Made by a program: the position numbers and the translations under genes. Below, one piece after another: positions 43,117 to 51,108 of a stretch of DNA of 64,000 bases. Under the pieces are notes generated by a model. It saw only the letters and a program-made list of their open reading frames with translations. It was not told where the DNA came from and ran no database searches. The DNA is from Paraburkholderia humisilvae (GTDB lineage Bacteria > Pseudomonadota > Gammaproteobacteria > Burkholderiales > Burkholderiaceae), in the NCBI RefSeq assembly GCF_902859855.1, contig NZ_CADIKH010000017.1, positions 62,001 through 126,000 of the forward strand, in the 5' to 3' direction. The first letter of the stretch is position 1, and every line of letters starts with the position of its first letter.

Positions 43117-44538
43117 TTAGTAGCGGTAGTGGTTCGGCTTGAACGGGCCGTTCGTGTCCACACCGATATAGCCTGCCTGCTCGGCCGACAGTTGCGTCAG
43201 GTTCGCGCCGATGCGCGCGAGATGCAGACGCGCGACCTTCTCGTCGAGCTGCTTCGGCAACACGTAAACCTTGTTCTCGTACTTGCCGCCTTGCGTGAAC
43301 AGTTCGATCTGCGCGAGTGTCTGGTTCGTGAACGAGTTCGACATCACGAACGACGGGTGGCCGGTCGCGCAGCCGAGGTTCACGAGGCGGCCTTCAGCCA
43401 GCAGAATGACGCGCTTGCCATCCGGGAAAATGATGTGGTCGACTTGCGGCTTGATGTTTTCCCACGTGTACTGGCGTGTCGACGCGACATCGATTTCCGA
43501 ATCGAAGTGCCCGATGTTGCAGACAATCGCGTTGTGGCGCATCGCCTTCATGTGATCGTGATTGATCACATGGTAGTTGCCGGTCGCGGTCACGAAAATG
43601 TCGGCCTTATCCGCCGCATGCTCCATCGTCACGACGCGATAGCCTTCCATCGCCGCCTGCAGCGCACAGATCGGATCGATTTCGGTCACCCAAACCGTCG
43701 CGCCCAGACCGCGCAGCGACTGTGCGCAGCCCTTGCCCACGTCGCCGTAACCGGCCACCACGGCGATCTTGCCGGCGATCATCACATCGGTTGCGCGCTT
43801 GATGCCATCGACCAGCGATTCGCGGCAGCCATACAGGTTGTCGAACTTCGACTTCGTGACCGAATCGTTCACGTTGATGGCCGGGAACGGCAGGCGGCCT
43901 TCCTTCTCCATCTGATACAGACGGTGCACGCCGGTCGTGGTTTCTTCGGTGACGCCCTTGATGTGCGCAAGACGCTTCGAGTACCACGTCGGGTCCGCGT
44001 CCAGATGCTGCGCGATCGACTTGAAGAGTGCGGTTTCTTCTTCGTTAGTCGGCTTGGCGATCACCGAGCGATCCTTCTCGGCCTTCGAGCCGAGGATCAG
44101 CAGCAGCGTCGCGTCGCCACCGTCGTCGAGAATCATGTTCGCGAACTGACCGTTCGGCCATTCGAAGATGCGGTGCGTGAATTGCCAGTATTCGTCGAGC
44201 GATTCGCCCTTGAATGCAAACACCGGCGTGCCGCTTTGCGCGACGGCTGCCGCTGCGTGGTCCTGCGTCGAGAAAATGTTGCACGATGCCCAGCGCACGT
44301 CCGCGCCGAGCGCCTTCAGCGTCTCGATCAGCACGCCGGTCTGGATGGTCATGTGCAGCGAGCCGGCGATGCGCGCGCCCTTCAGCGGCTGCTGAGCCTT
44401 GTATTCGTCACGGATTTGCACGAGGCCCGGCATTTCCGTTTCGGCAATGTTGAGTTCCTTGCGGCCCCAGCCTGCAAGCGCCAGGTCGGCAACGACAAAA
44501 TCTTTCGAGTCTTTGGAATCGTAAACTGCGGCGTTCAT
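43117..44538 (-). CDS. ahcY: S-adenosylhomocysteine hydrolase
   Basis: 473 residues. It splits S-adenosylhomocysteine to adenosine and homocysteine, releasing product inhibition on SAM-dependent methylation. Motifs: PGLVQIRDEYKAQQPLKGARIAGSLHMTIQT, FNCNIFSTQDHAAA-like segment, the NAD-binding GYGDVGKGCAQSL, and the C-terminal PDHYRY-type tail (here KPNHYRY). GGAGG lies 8 bases before the ATG. The 5' leader carries an SAH riboswitch. Confidence 0.96.
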   Translation of the reverse strand: MNAAVYDSKDSKDFVVADLALAGWGRKELNIAETEMPGLVQIRDEYKAQQPLKGARIAGSLHMTIQTGVLIETLKALGADVRWASCNIFSTQDHAAAAVAQSGTPVFAFKGESLDEYWQFTHRIFEWPNGQFANMILDDGGDATLLLILGSKAEKDRSVIAKPTNEEETALFKSIAQHLDADPTWYSKRLAHIKGVTEETTTGVHRLYQMEKEGRLPFPAINVNDSVTKSKFDNLYGCRESLVDGIKRATDVMIAGKIAVVAGYGDVGKGCAQSLRGLGATVWVTEIDPICALQAAMEGYRVVTMEHAADKADIFVTATGNYHVINHDHMKAMRHNAIVCNIGHFDSEIDVASTRQYTWENIKPQVDHIIFPDGKRVILLAEGRLVNLGCATGHPSFVMSNSFTNQTLAQIELFTQGGKYENKVYVLPKQLDEKVARLHLARIGANLTQLSAEQAGYIGVDTNGPFKPNHYRY

Positions 44539-44570
44539 CACGCCCTCCTTTCTAAGAGAATTAGAAGATT

Positions 44571-44680
44571 GACGTGAGCGCCGTTCGATGCAAAGTGCAA
44601 GCCGCGCGGGACGCGCATGCCTTTGAATTGACCACCTTCGAGCCTGGCGGGAAGAACCCGTCGCAACGCTCCTCGAAGGC
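44571..44680 (-). promoter_or_regulatory. SAH riboswitch
   Basis: On the ahcY strand the leader reads CGAGGAGCGTTGCGACGGG, then TTCTTCCCGCCAGGCTCG, a variable linker, and AACGGCGCTCACG: the conserved core of the S-adenosylhomocysteine riboswitch, with pairing CGAG/CTCG, GGG/CCC and the GAGCG(TT)/GGCGCTC pseudoknot-type pairing. It ends about 32 bases before the ahcY start and should turn expression on when SAH accumulates. Confidence 0.9.
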
Positions 44681-44688
44681 GAGGGCAG

Positions 44689-44697
44689 ATTGTAGCA
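44689..44697 (-). promoter_or_regulatory. Extended -10 promoter for the ahcY operon
   Basis: TGCTACAAT on the minus strand, an extended -10 (TGn plus TACAAT), 9 bases before the riboswitch begins. No good -35 is present at 16-18 bp, as is allowed for extended -10 promoters. Confidence 0.6.
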
Positions 44698-44803
44698 AAT
44701 CAGGGTGGCGCGTGCGATCGGCAATTACCGCGACGGCCGCACGGTTGCCGCACCTGAAAAGTGGCGCACGCCGACGCGGGCGGCCGCGCGGCGCGGCGCA
44801 CGT

Positions 44804-45526
44804 TCAGATTGGCAGCAGCGGGAAGATTGGGGCGAGCAGGACCATCGCGACGCCGGCGATCATCATGGTCAGGCTCGCGACGACCCCCTCTTCACTGCCG
44901 AGTTCGCGCGCTTTCGCGGTACCCACACCATGCGCGGAGGCGCCTAACAATGCGCCGCGCGCGAGCCGCGAACGCAGCGGAAGCAGCGCCAGCACTAGCT
45001 CGCCGAACAGCATCCCGCACACGCCGGTCGCAATCACGAACAGCGCGGTCAGGTCCTTCGGCGCATGGATTCTGTCGCTGACCGCGAGCGCGAACGGCGT
45101 GGACACGGAGCGTGTCATCAGGCTGCGTTGCAAATCGGGTGACAGGTGCAGCAGTTTCGCGAGCGCGAGCGACCCACCGACCGCAACCACAATGCCGACC
45201 GCGACACCGACGCAGAGCGAGATCCAGTGCTGTTTCATCAGTTCGCGATACTCGTAGATCGGCACGGCGAACGCGACGGTCGCCGGCCCGAGCAGCCACA
45301 TCAGCCAGCGCGTGTCCTGAAAATAGACCCGATACGGAATATGCGCGAGCCAGACGACCGTGACCAGCACGATCGGCACCGCGACGAGCGGCGTGAACCA
45401 CATCGTTTTCACGCGCGCGTAGAGCGCCTTCGACAGGAAGTAGAGCGCTACCGTCAGCACGAAACAGCCGGCGGCGATCAGCCGCGACGGGTTGTCGGCA
45501 AACAGGAATGTGTAAAGGGTGCTCAT
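44804..45526 (-). CDS. lrgB: LrgB family membrane protein
   Basis: 240 residues with about six hydrophobic segments and the LrgB/CidB core STPFALAVSDRI, ATGVCGMLFGE, and GASAHGVGTAKA near residue 200. Works with an LrgA/CidA partner in controlling cell-wall lysis or, as in some bacteria, in exporting pyruvate or glycolate. It is 85 bp downstream of the LrgA-like gene. Confidence 0.9.
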   Translation of the reverse strand: MSTLYTFLFADNPSRLIAAGCFVLTVALYFLSKALYARVKTMWFTPLVAVPIVLVTVVWLAHIPYRVYFQDTRWLMWLLGPATVAFAVPIYEYRELMKQHWISLCVGVAVGIVVAVGGSLALAKLLHLSPDLQRSLMTRSVSTPFALAVSDRIHAPKDLTALFVIATGVCGMLFGELVLALLPLRSRLARGALLGASAHGVGTAKARELGSEEGVVASLTMMIAGVAMVLLAPIFPLLPI

Positions 45527-45611
45527 CGCAAACGTGCTGCCTCGCGGCTTGCCGCAGTGGACGGGTTGAAGCTCGCGAACGCGTCAAACGTGCGTTGGCG
45601 CCTGACGAATG

Positions 45612-46073
45612 CTACCGGGCCGGCTGGCGATCGACCGGGATGCGCCGCAATGCAAGACGGCGCTCGAAACGCGAAGTCTGTTCGACCGCGAACGCCACCG
45701 CGACCATCACCATCAGCGTGCCGGCCACGACGACCAGCGCAAGCCGCCAGCCGTTCTCGCGCAGCAGCCCGCCATACTGGACCGCCGCCACCGCTGCGGG
45801 AATAAAGAACAGCAGTAATTCGGACAGCAGCCAGTCGGCTCCGGCCTTTACCCAATGCGGCGCAATGCCGCCACACAACAGCGCGGCGAGCAGGGCGAGC
45901 AGACCGATCACGCCACCGGGCACCGGCAGACCGATGCGCCGCACGGCGAAGTCCGCGACAAACCACACGCCCGCGAGCACCCCGCACTGGACGACGACCC
46001 GCAGTGCGCGCGCCACCGGCGCGACGGCGCCCGAACGCGCGCTAGCGGCCAGCTTCGTGACAGAAATGCTCAT
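45612..46073 (-). CDS. lrgA: LrgA/CidA family holin-like protein
   Basis: 153 residues with four hydrophobic segments and the CidA motif GLPVPGGVIGLLALLAALLCGG, LRRIGLPVPG and FFIPAAVAAVQYG. The ATG at 46073 has GGGAG 9 bases upstream; a GTG at 46082 adds three residues. First gene of lrgAB and divergent from the LysR gene with a T-N11-A site between. Confidence 0.85.
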   Translation of the reverse strand: MSISVTKLAASARSGAVAPVARALRVVVQCGVLAGVWFVADFAVRRIGLPVPGGVIGLLALLAALLCGGIAPHWVKAGADWLLSELLLFFIPAAVAAVQYGGLLRENGWRLALVVVAGTLMVMVAVAFAVEQTSRFERRLALRRIPVDRQPAR

Positions 46074-46159
46074 CGCGATCACTCCCTGGTGACGTTTAAG
46101 TTCAGCGCAGTATAGGGTTTCTACTGATATAAATATAATGACTTAGAGACATTCGAATC

Positions 46160-46174
46160 ATTCCAGATTGGAAT
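46160..46174. promoter_or_regulatory. LysR-type box ATTCC-N5-GGAAT
   Basis: ATTCCAGATTGGAAT, a T-N11-A inverted repeat, lies in the gap between lrgA and the divergent LysR gene and is flanked by CGAAT and ATTCG. An AGTATA (46109-46114, TATACT on the minus strand) nearer to lrgA could be its -10. Confidence 0.6.
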
Positions 46175-46255
46175 TCGTCGGGTTAAATTGGGGGTTGAAA
46201 CCACCGGGTTGGCCCGGGTCGCGCCCGGGTTGAACTGCTTTTTGGGAGCCTGATC

Positions 46256-47230
46256 GTGGAATTGCGTGCGCTTCGCTACTTCATCGAGGTCGTCCGGCAG
46301 CAAAGCTTCACCGCCGCCGCCGAGCAGTTGTTCGTCACCCAACCCACCATCAGCAAGATGGTGAAGGCGCTCGAAGATGAGATCGGCTCGCCGCTGCTGC
46401 TGCGCGACGGCCGCCAGATGGTGCTCACCGACGCGGGGCGGATCGTCTGTCAGCGCGGTCAGGATGTGCTCGCCGCACACGCGCAACTGCAAAAGGAACT
46501 CGACGACCTCGGCACACTCGGCCGCGGCACGCTGACCATCGGCATCCCGCCGATGGGCGGCGCGCTATTCAGTCCGGCGATCGCCGCGTTCCGGCAACGT
46601 TATCCGAAGGTCGAACTGAAACTGATCGAGCAAGGCTCTCGCGCGGTCGAGGCAGCGCTGATCGGCGGCGAACTCGAGCTAGGCGGCGTGCTGCTGCCCG
46701 TGGACCCCGACGCGATCGACACGCTGCCGATCACGCGTCAGCGCCTGTGGCTCGTCGCACGCATCGGCTCATGCTGGGACGCGGCAAAAGAGGTGCCGCT
46801 CGCGGATCTGGCAAGCGAACCATTCGTGTTCTACGGCGAAAGCCTCGCGCTCAACGACGTCGTGCTGCAGGCATGCCGTAGGGCCGGCTTCGCACCGACC
46901 GTCGCAAGCCGCAGCGAGCATTGGGACTTCATGGTCGCGCTGGTGCTGGCCGGCGTCGGCATCGCTTTGTTGCCCGCGCCTTATTGCCGCCGGCTCGATG
47001 CCGGACAGTTCACCTGCCGGCCGGTTGTCGAGCCGGAAATTCCGTGGGAAATCGCGATCGGCTGGCGGCGTAACGGCTATCTGTCGCACGCGGCACGCGC
47101 ATGGCTCGAGGTGGCGCGTGAAGCGCTGCGCGGCCTGTCCGGCGACGACTTCATGAACGCGCCGGCGCTCGGCATCGTGATGAGCGGCGCGGCCGCGATA
47201 CCGGCGGCGACCGGCGACCGCAAAAAATAG
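46256..47230 (+). CDS. LysR-family regulator (CidR-like)
   Basis: 324 residues. Residues 1-60 are the LysR helix-turn-helix (MELRALRYFIEVVRQQSFTAAAEQLFVTQPTISKMVKALEDEIG) and the rest an effector-binding fold (TLTIGIPPMGGALFSP, FYGESLALND). The start is GTG with GGGAG 9 bases upstream. Being divergent from lrgAB it resembles CidR of Gram-positive and Burkholderia cid/lrg loci, so it probably activates or represses lrgAB in response to a carboxylate such as acetate or pyruvate; this is inference. Confidence 0.86.
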   Translation: MELRALRYFIEVVRQQSFTAAAEQLFVTQPTISKMVKALEDEIGSPLLLRDGRQMVLTDAGRIVCQRGQDVLAAHAQLQKELDDLGTLGRGTLTIGIPPMGGALFSPAIAAFRQRYPKVELKLIEQGSRAVEAALIGGELELGGVLLPVDPDAIDTLPITRQRLWLVARIGSCWDAAKEVPLADLASEPFVFYGESLALNDVVLQACRRAGFAPTVASRSEHWDFMVALVLAGVGIALLPAPYCRRLDAGQFTCRPVVEPEIPWEIAIGWRRNGYLSHAARAWLEVAREALRGLSGDDFMNAPALGIVMSGAAAIPAATGDRKK

Positions 47231-47317
47231 TGGAGTGGGTAGATCGGTTCATCCCGATGGAACAGTTGAAACGTCGTAGACGGTTCCCCGTGGATCGACG
47301 GAGCGCTGCGCCCGTTC

Positions 47318-48598
47318 CTACCCGATCTCAACGCGATTGCGCCCGCCTTGCTTGGCTCGATAGAGCGCGAGATCCGCTCGCTTGACGATCGCATCCACGT
47401 CGTGCTCGCCGGGCTTTCGAGCCGACACGCCGATGCTTACCGTAAAAGGCACCGGCGAGCCCAACCGCCATTTGAACTGGAAGTCCTGCCGCTCGATCGT
47501 CGACCTCAGCTTGTCCGCAATCACGCCGGCCTCCTCCGCACTCAGTCCCGGGAGCGCGGCAACAAACTCTTCCCCGCCCCAGCGCGCAAAAACCGCGGCC
47601 TTCCGCACCGAATTGAGCGCGACCTTGGCCAGCGCACGCAACACCTCATCGCCGACGTCGTGACCGAAGCTGTCGTTTACTCGCTTGAAGTAGTCGATGT
47701 CGAGCATAAACACGGACAGCATCCGATCGGACTCCAGAAGTTTGTCCACCACCTCTGCAAACTCGCGGCGATTCGGCAAGCCGGTTAGCTCGTCCGTCAC
47801 CGCGCGTTTCTGCAGCAAATCCATCAGCATGACCCGATCGCTGATGTCGCGGATCACCGCGGTGAATTCGAGCAGTCCACCAACGTTGATCTTCGAGATC
47901 GCAATTTCCAGCGGCAGCATCGATCCGTCCCGATGTTGTCCATACACACGATCGCGCTCGTTCATCTGGCGTGAGCGAACCGGCGATTGCGCAAATTGAC
48001 GCACGTATTGCGGATGATTCGGGTGATATTGCTCGGGAATCAAACGCTCGATTGGCTGGCCGAGCATCTCGTCGGACGTGTATCCGAACAGATCTTCCGC
48101 GGCCCGGTTAAACAGCGTGATGCATTGCTGCTGGTCGATCGTGATGATCGCGTCGTACGCGGCGTGAACGACCGAGCGAAAACGCGATGTGCTGACGTCG
48201 AGGTCATGCGTCAGTTGCACCTTCGCCGTGATGTCGAGGCCGGTGACGAGGATGCCGATGATCGGCGGCGCGCCGGCAACCGCGCGGAACGGCTTAAGCG
48301 ACAGGCGCCACCAGTGTGTGCCGTCCCTCAGGTCATAAGCCTGTTCGAGCTCCTGCGCAACGCCCGACTCGAAGCACTCCTGCAGCTTTTGCCGGAATTC
48401 GGTCCGCGCGTAATGCGGTATTAGCGGTTCAAAAGGTATCGGACACGCGTCGATGCAGACGTGATTGACATCGATCATGCGAAAGAAGCCCTCATTACAG
48501 GCCTCGATAACGAGTTTGTTCGCTTCGTCGTGGCTAATCACGGCGACGCTCGCCGCGATTCCACGAATTAAATCCTGCACCCTGGACCAATCGAACAT
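47318..48598 (-). CDS. PAS-PAS-GGDEF diguanylate cyclase (GGEEF)
   Basis: 426 residues and no membrane segment, so cytoplasmic. Residues 10-130 form one PAS-like domain, residues 140-260 a second (RFRSVVHAAYDAIITIDQQQCI, YTSDEMLGQPIERLIPEQY, VIRDISDR), and the rest is a GGDEF domain with an ARWGGEEF active site, AVTDELTGLPNRREF and ADLALYRAKQGGRNRV. The position of the RxxD inhibitory site reads RKAA, so product inhibition by that site is unlikely. Sensing input unknown. Confidence 0.9.
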   Translation of the reverse strand: MFDWSRVQDLIRGIAASVAVISHDEANKLVIEACNEGFFRMIDVNHVCIDACPIPFEPLIPHYARTEFRQKLQECFESGVAQELEQAYDLRDGTHWWRLSLKPFRAVAGAPPIIGILVTGLDITAKVQLTHDLDVSTSRFRSVVHAAYDAIITIDQQQCITLFNRAAEDLFGYTSDEMLGQPIERLIPEQYHPNHPQYVRQFAQSPVRSRQMNERDRVYGQHRDGSMLPLEIAISKINVGGLLEFTAVIRDISDRVMLMDLLQKRAVTDELTGLPNRREFAEVVDKLLESDRMLSVFMLDIDYFKRVNDSFGHDVGDEVLRALAKVALNSVRKAAVFARWGGEEFVAALPGLSAEEAGVIADKLRSTIERQDFQFKWRLGSPVPFTVSIGVSARKPGEHDVDAIVKRADLALYRAKQGGRNRVEIG

Positions 48599-49004
48599 TG
48601 CGCCTCCCTGACGGAGATTCCACCGGCAACAAGCGATCGAGCGCGCTACTCATTCACCACGAAGAGTCCGGATGTCTACGCGGTTACGTGGTGACTTGTT
48701 TACGACGGCACAGGCGCGAATTCCGCACGGGTATCCATCTTTGGAGAGACCCAATCCGCATTGGGGCAGGAGGTCTGTTGACCCCGGTTTTCTGAACCGT
48801 TGGACCTCGAAGCAGGCCGAGGAGCGATGGGCTTGCTCAGCCGAGCGCGATCACACTTCATATCATATCGCCGTTGCCCGAGCGTGCGCAAAGCGCCCCC
48901 GTTTCGTCAAACCACGCAGTCATGGCCGGCGTAAAACTCGCCGCTGCGGCGCCCGGCGAGCGACAATGAGCCCATCTCGCCCACGCCGCAGACGGAGACA
49001 GCAG
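48599..49004. other. 406-bp gap upstream of aidB
   Basis: Divergent promoter region of the GGEEF gene and aidB. The aidB frame is open over most of it, but the encoded sequence is Arg-rich and unlike the protein, so it is not coding. The only notable element is AT-richer sequence around 48850-48875 that may hold a promoter. Confidence 0.5.
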
Positions 49005-50687
49005 ATGGACATGTTCGGCCCCGGCAACACGCACGAAGTGACCAATCAGGTACCGCTACTCGCCGACTACAACCTGTTCACCAGCGACCCGGCACTGGTC
49101 GCGGCCGTCGACCGCGAAGGCGCCGGCTGGCACCGCACCGCGCTCGAACGCGACGGTGCGGCGCTCACGAAGCCCGACGTTCTCGCGCTTGGCGAACTCG
49201 CGAACCGCCACACCCCGGAGCTGTCGACGCACAGCCCGCGCGGCGAACGCATCGACGCGCTGGAGTTTCATCCCGCCTGGCACACGTTGCTTGCGCAACT
49301 GCGCGGCGCGGGCCTGCACGCACTGCCGTTCGCGCATCCGCAGCCCGGCGCGATGGTCGCGCGTTGCGCGGCCTATCTGCTGCATGCGCAGATCGAATCG
49401 GGCGCGCTATGCCCGATGACGATGACATTCGCGAGCATCCCGGTGCTGCAACGCGAACCGGAACTGTTCGCCGCGCTGCGCGACAAGCTGTATGCGCGCG
49501 AGCACGATCCGCGCGACCTGCCGTTCGCGCAAAAAACGTCGATGATGATCGGCATGGGCATGACCGAAAAACAGGGCGGCTCCGACGTGCGCAGCAACCG
49601 CACGCGCGCGTTCGCGGTACATGACTCAGGCGGTTCCGGGCGCGGCGGCGAATATCGCCTCGTCGGTCATAAGTGGTTCTTCTCGGCGCCGCAGTGCGAT
49701 GCGCATCTCGTCCTTGCACGCACCGACGATCACGAAGGCGTGTCGTGCTTTTTCGTGCCGCGCTTCACACCCGACGGCGGCAAGAACGCGGTCCGCATCC
49801 AGCGGTTGAAGAACAAGCTCGGCAACCGCTCGAACGCGAGCAGCGAGGTCGAGTTCTTCGATGCGTACGGCGTGATGGTCGGCGACGCGGGCCGCGGCGT
49901 GCCGACCATCATCGAAATGGCGAGCTACACGCGTCTCGATTGCGCGCTCGGCAGCGCGGCGTTGATGCGCGCGGCGCTCGTGCAGGCGATCCATCACGCG
50001 CGGCATCGCAGCGCATTCGGCCGCATGCTGGCCGAACAGCCGCTGATGCGCAATGTGCTCGCGGACCTCGCGCTCGAATCCGAAGCGGCCACGCTGCTCG
50101 TGATGCGGCTCGCGCGCGCGTTCGAAGACACCACGGGCACGCTCGAAGAGCGTGCGTGGCGGCGGCTCGTCACGCCGGCCGCGAAGTACTGGGTCTGCAA
50201 GCGCGCGCTCGAATTCACCGGCGAAGCGATGGAAGTATGGGGCGGCAACGGCTATGTCGAAGAAGGGCCGATGGCGCGTTTCTACCGCGAGGCGCCCGTC
50301 AATTCGATCTGGGAAGGGTCGGGCAACGTGATGTGCCTCGACGTGCTGCGCGCGCTCGAAAGGGAACCGGAAGCCGCGCAGGCGTTGCTTACCGGATGGC
50401 GTAGCGTCGCACAGAACCATGCCGCGCTCGCGGGCGCACTCGACCGGCTACTCACGACGCTCACCACGTCGTCCGATATTCGCGAGGCGTCCGCGCGCCG
50501 CATCGCGCAGCAACTGATCCTGATCGGGCAGGCGGTGCTGCTCGTGCAGCACGCGCCGTCGTGCGTCGCCGACGCGTTCATTGCGACGCGCGTCGCCGAT
50601 GGTTGCGGCGATAGCGGCCGCGTCTATGGCTCGTTGCCGCCGACGCTGGATCACGCGGCACTCGTCGAACGCGCATTTGCGGCGTGA
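49005..50687 (+). CDS. aidB: AidB-type acyl-CoA dehydrogenase
   Basis: 560 residues, aligning over its length with E. coli AidB, a flavin protein induced by alkylation that binds DNA and may protect it. Visible: REGAGWHRTALERDGA, LDALEFHPAWHTLL, GMGMTEKQGGSDVRSN, GHKWFFSAPQCDAHLVLA, NKLGNRSNASSEVEFFDA and PVNSIWEGSGNVMCLDVLRAL. The ATG at 49005 has GGAG 7 bases upstream. No ada/alkB gene is next to it. Confidence 0.92.
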   Translation: MDMFGPGNTHEVTNQVPLLADYNLFTSDPALVAAVDREGAGWHRTALERDGAALTKPDVLALGELANRHTPELSTHSPRGERIDALEFHPAWHTLLAQLRGAGLHALPFAHPQPGAMVARCAAYLLHAQIESGALCPMTMTFASIPVLQREPELFAALRDKLYAREHDPRDLPFAQKTSMMIGMGMTEKQGGSDVRSNRTRAFAVHDSGGSGRGGEYRLVGHKWFFSAPQCDAHLVLARTDDHEGVSCFFVPRFTPDGGKNAVRIQRLKNKLGNRSNASSEVEFFDAYGVMVGDAGRGVPTIIEMASYTRLDCALGSAALMRAALVQAIHHARHRSAFGRMLAEQPLMRNVLADLALESEAATLLVMRLARAFEDTTGTLEERAWRRLVTPAAKYWVCKRALEFTGEAMEVWGGNGYVEEGPMARFYREAPVNSIWEGSGNVMCLDVLRALEREPEAAQALLTGWRSVAQNHAALAGALDRLLTTLTTSSDIREASARRIAQQLILIGQAVLLVQHAPSCVADAFIATRVADGCGDSGRVYGSLPPTLDHAALVERAFAA

Positions 50688-50706
50688 CCCGCCCGAGCCT
50701 CGCGCG

Positions 50707-51108
50707 TTATTTCAACCAGCGCGTCGGCGGAACATCGCCGCGCGGCAAGCGCGCGGCAGCGGAATCCACGGCCGGGTCGCCGTGTGGCTCGGGAGCGATC
50801 GAAACGGTATTGTCCGCGCCTGGTTCGTCGGTTGCGTCGGCCGCACCGCTTTCCAGCCGGTGCAGCCACGCCAGCAGTTCCGCGACCGCCTGATAAAGCT
50901 GCGGCGGAATTCGCGCATCAAGGTCGACCTGCATCAGCAGCGACACCATCTCCGGCGCCTCGTGCACATAGAGACCAGCCTCTTTCGCGCGCTGCACGAT
51001 CATTTCCGCGACGAGCCCATACCCCTTCGCGACGACGCGCGGCGTGCCGCCCGGTCGTTGATCGTCGTATGAGAGCGCCGCCGCGCTCTTGCGATGGGTG
51101 CGGCTCAA
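50707..51108 (-). CDS. FhlB-domain protein (EscU/FlhB C-terminus-like)
   Basis: 133 residues. The first 90 resemble the cytoplasmic C-terminal domain of FlhB (RKSAAALSYDDQRPGGTPRVVAKGYGLVAEMIVQRAKEAGLYVHEAPEMVSLLMQVDLDARIPPQLYQAVAELLAWLHRLE), the region that controls substrate switching in flagellar export, but the NPTH cleavage motif is missing. The tail is acidic. It starts at TTG 51108 overlapping the upstream FliK-like stop codon (TTGA), so translation is coupled to it. Confidence 0.8.
   Translation of the reverse strand: MSRTHRKSAAALSYDDQRPGGTPRVVAKGYGLVAEMIVQRAKEAGLYVHEAPEMVSLLMQVDLDARIPPQLYQAVAELLAWLHRLESGAADATDEPGADNTVSIAPEPHGDPAVDSAAARLPRGDVPPTRWLK

Noticed and set aside
48672..49004. 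N-terminal extension of the aidB frame
   Set aside because: Arg-rich, no homology to AidB, and the ATG at 49005 has a good ribosome-binding site.
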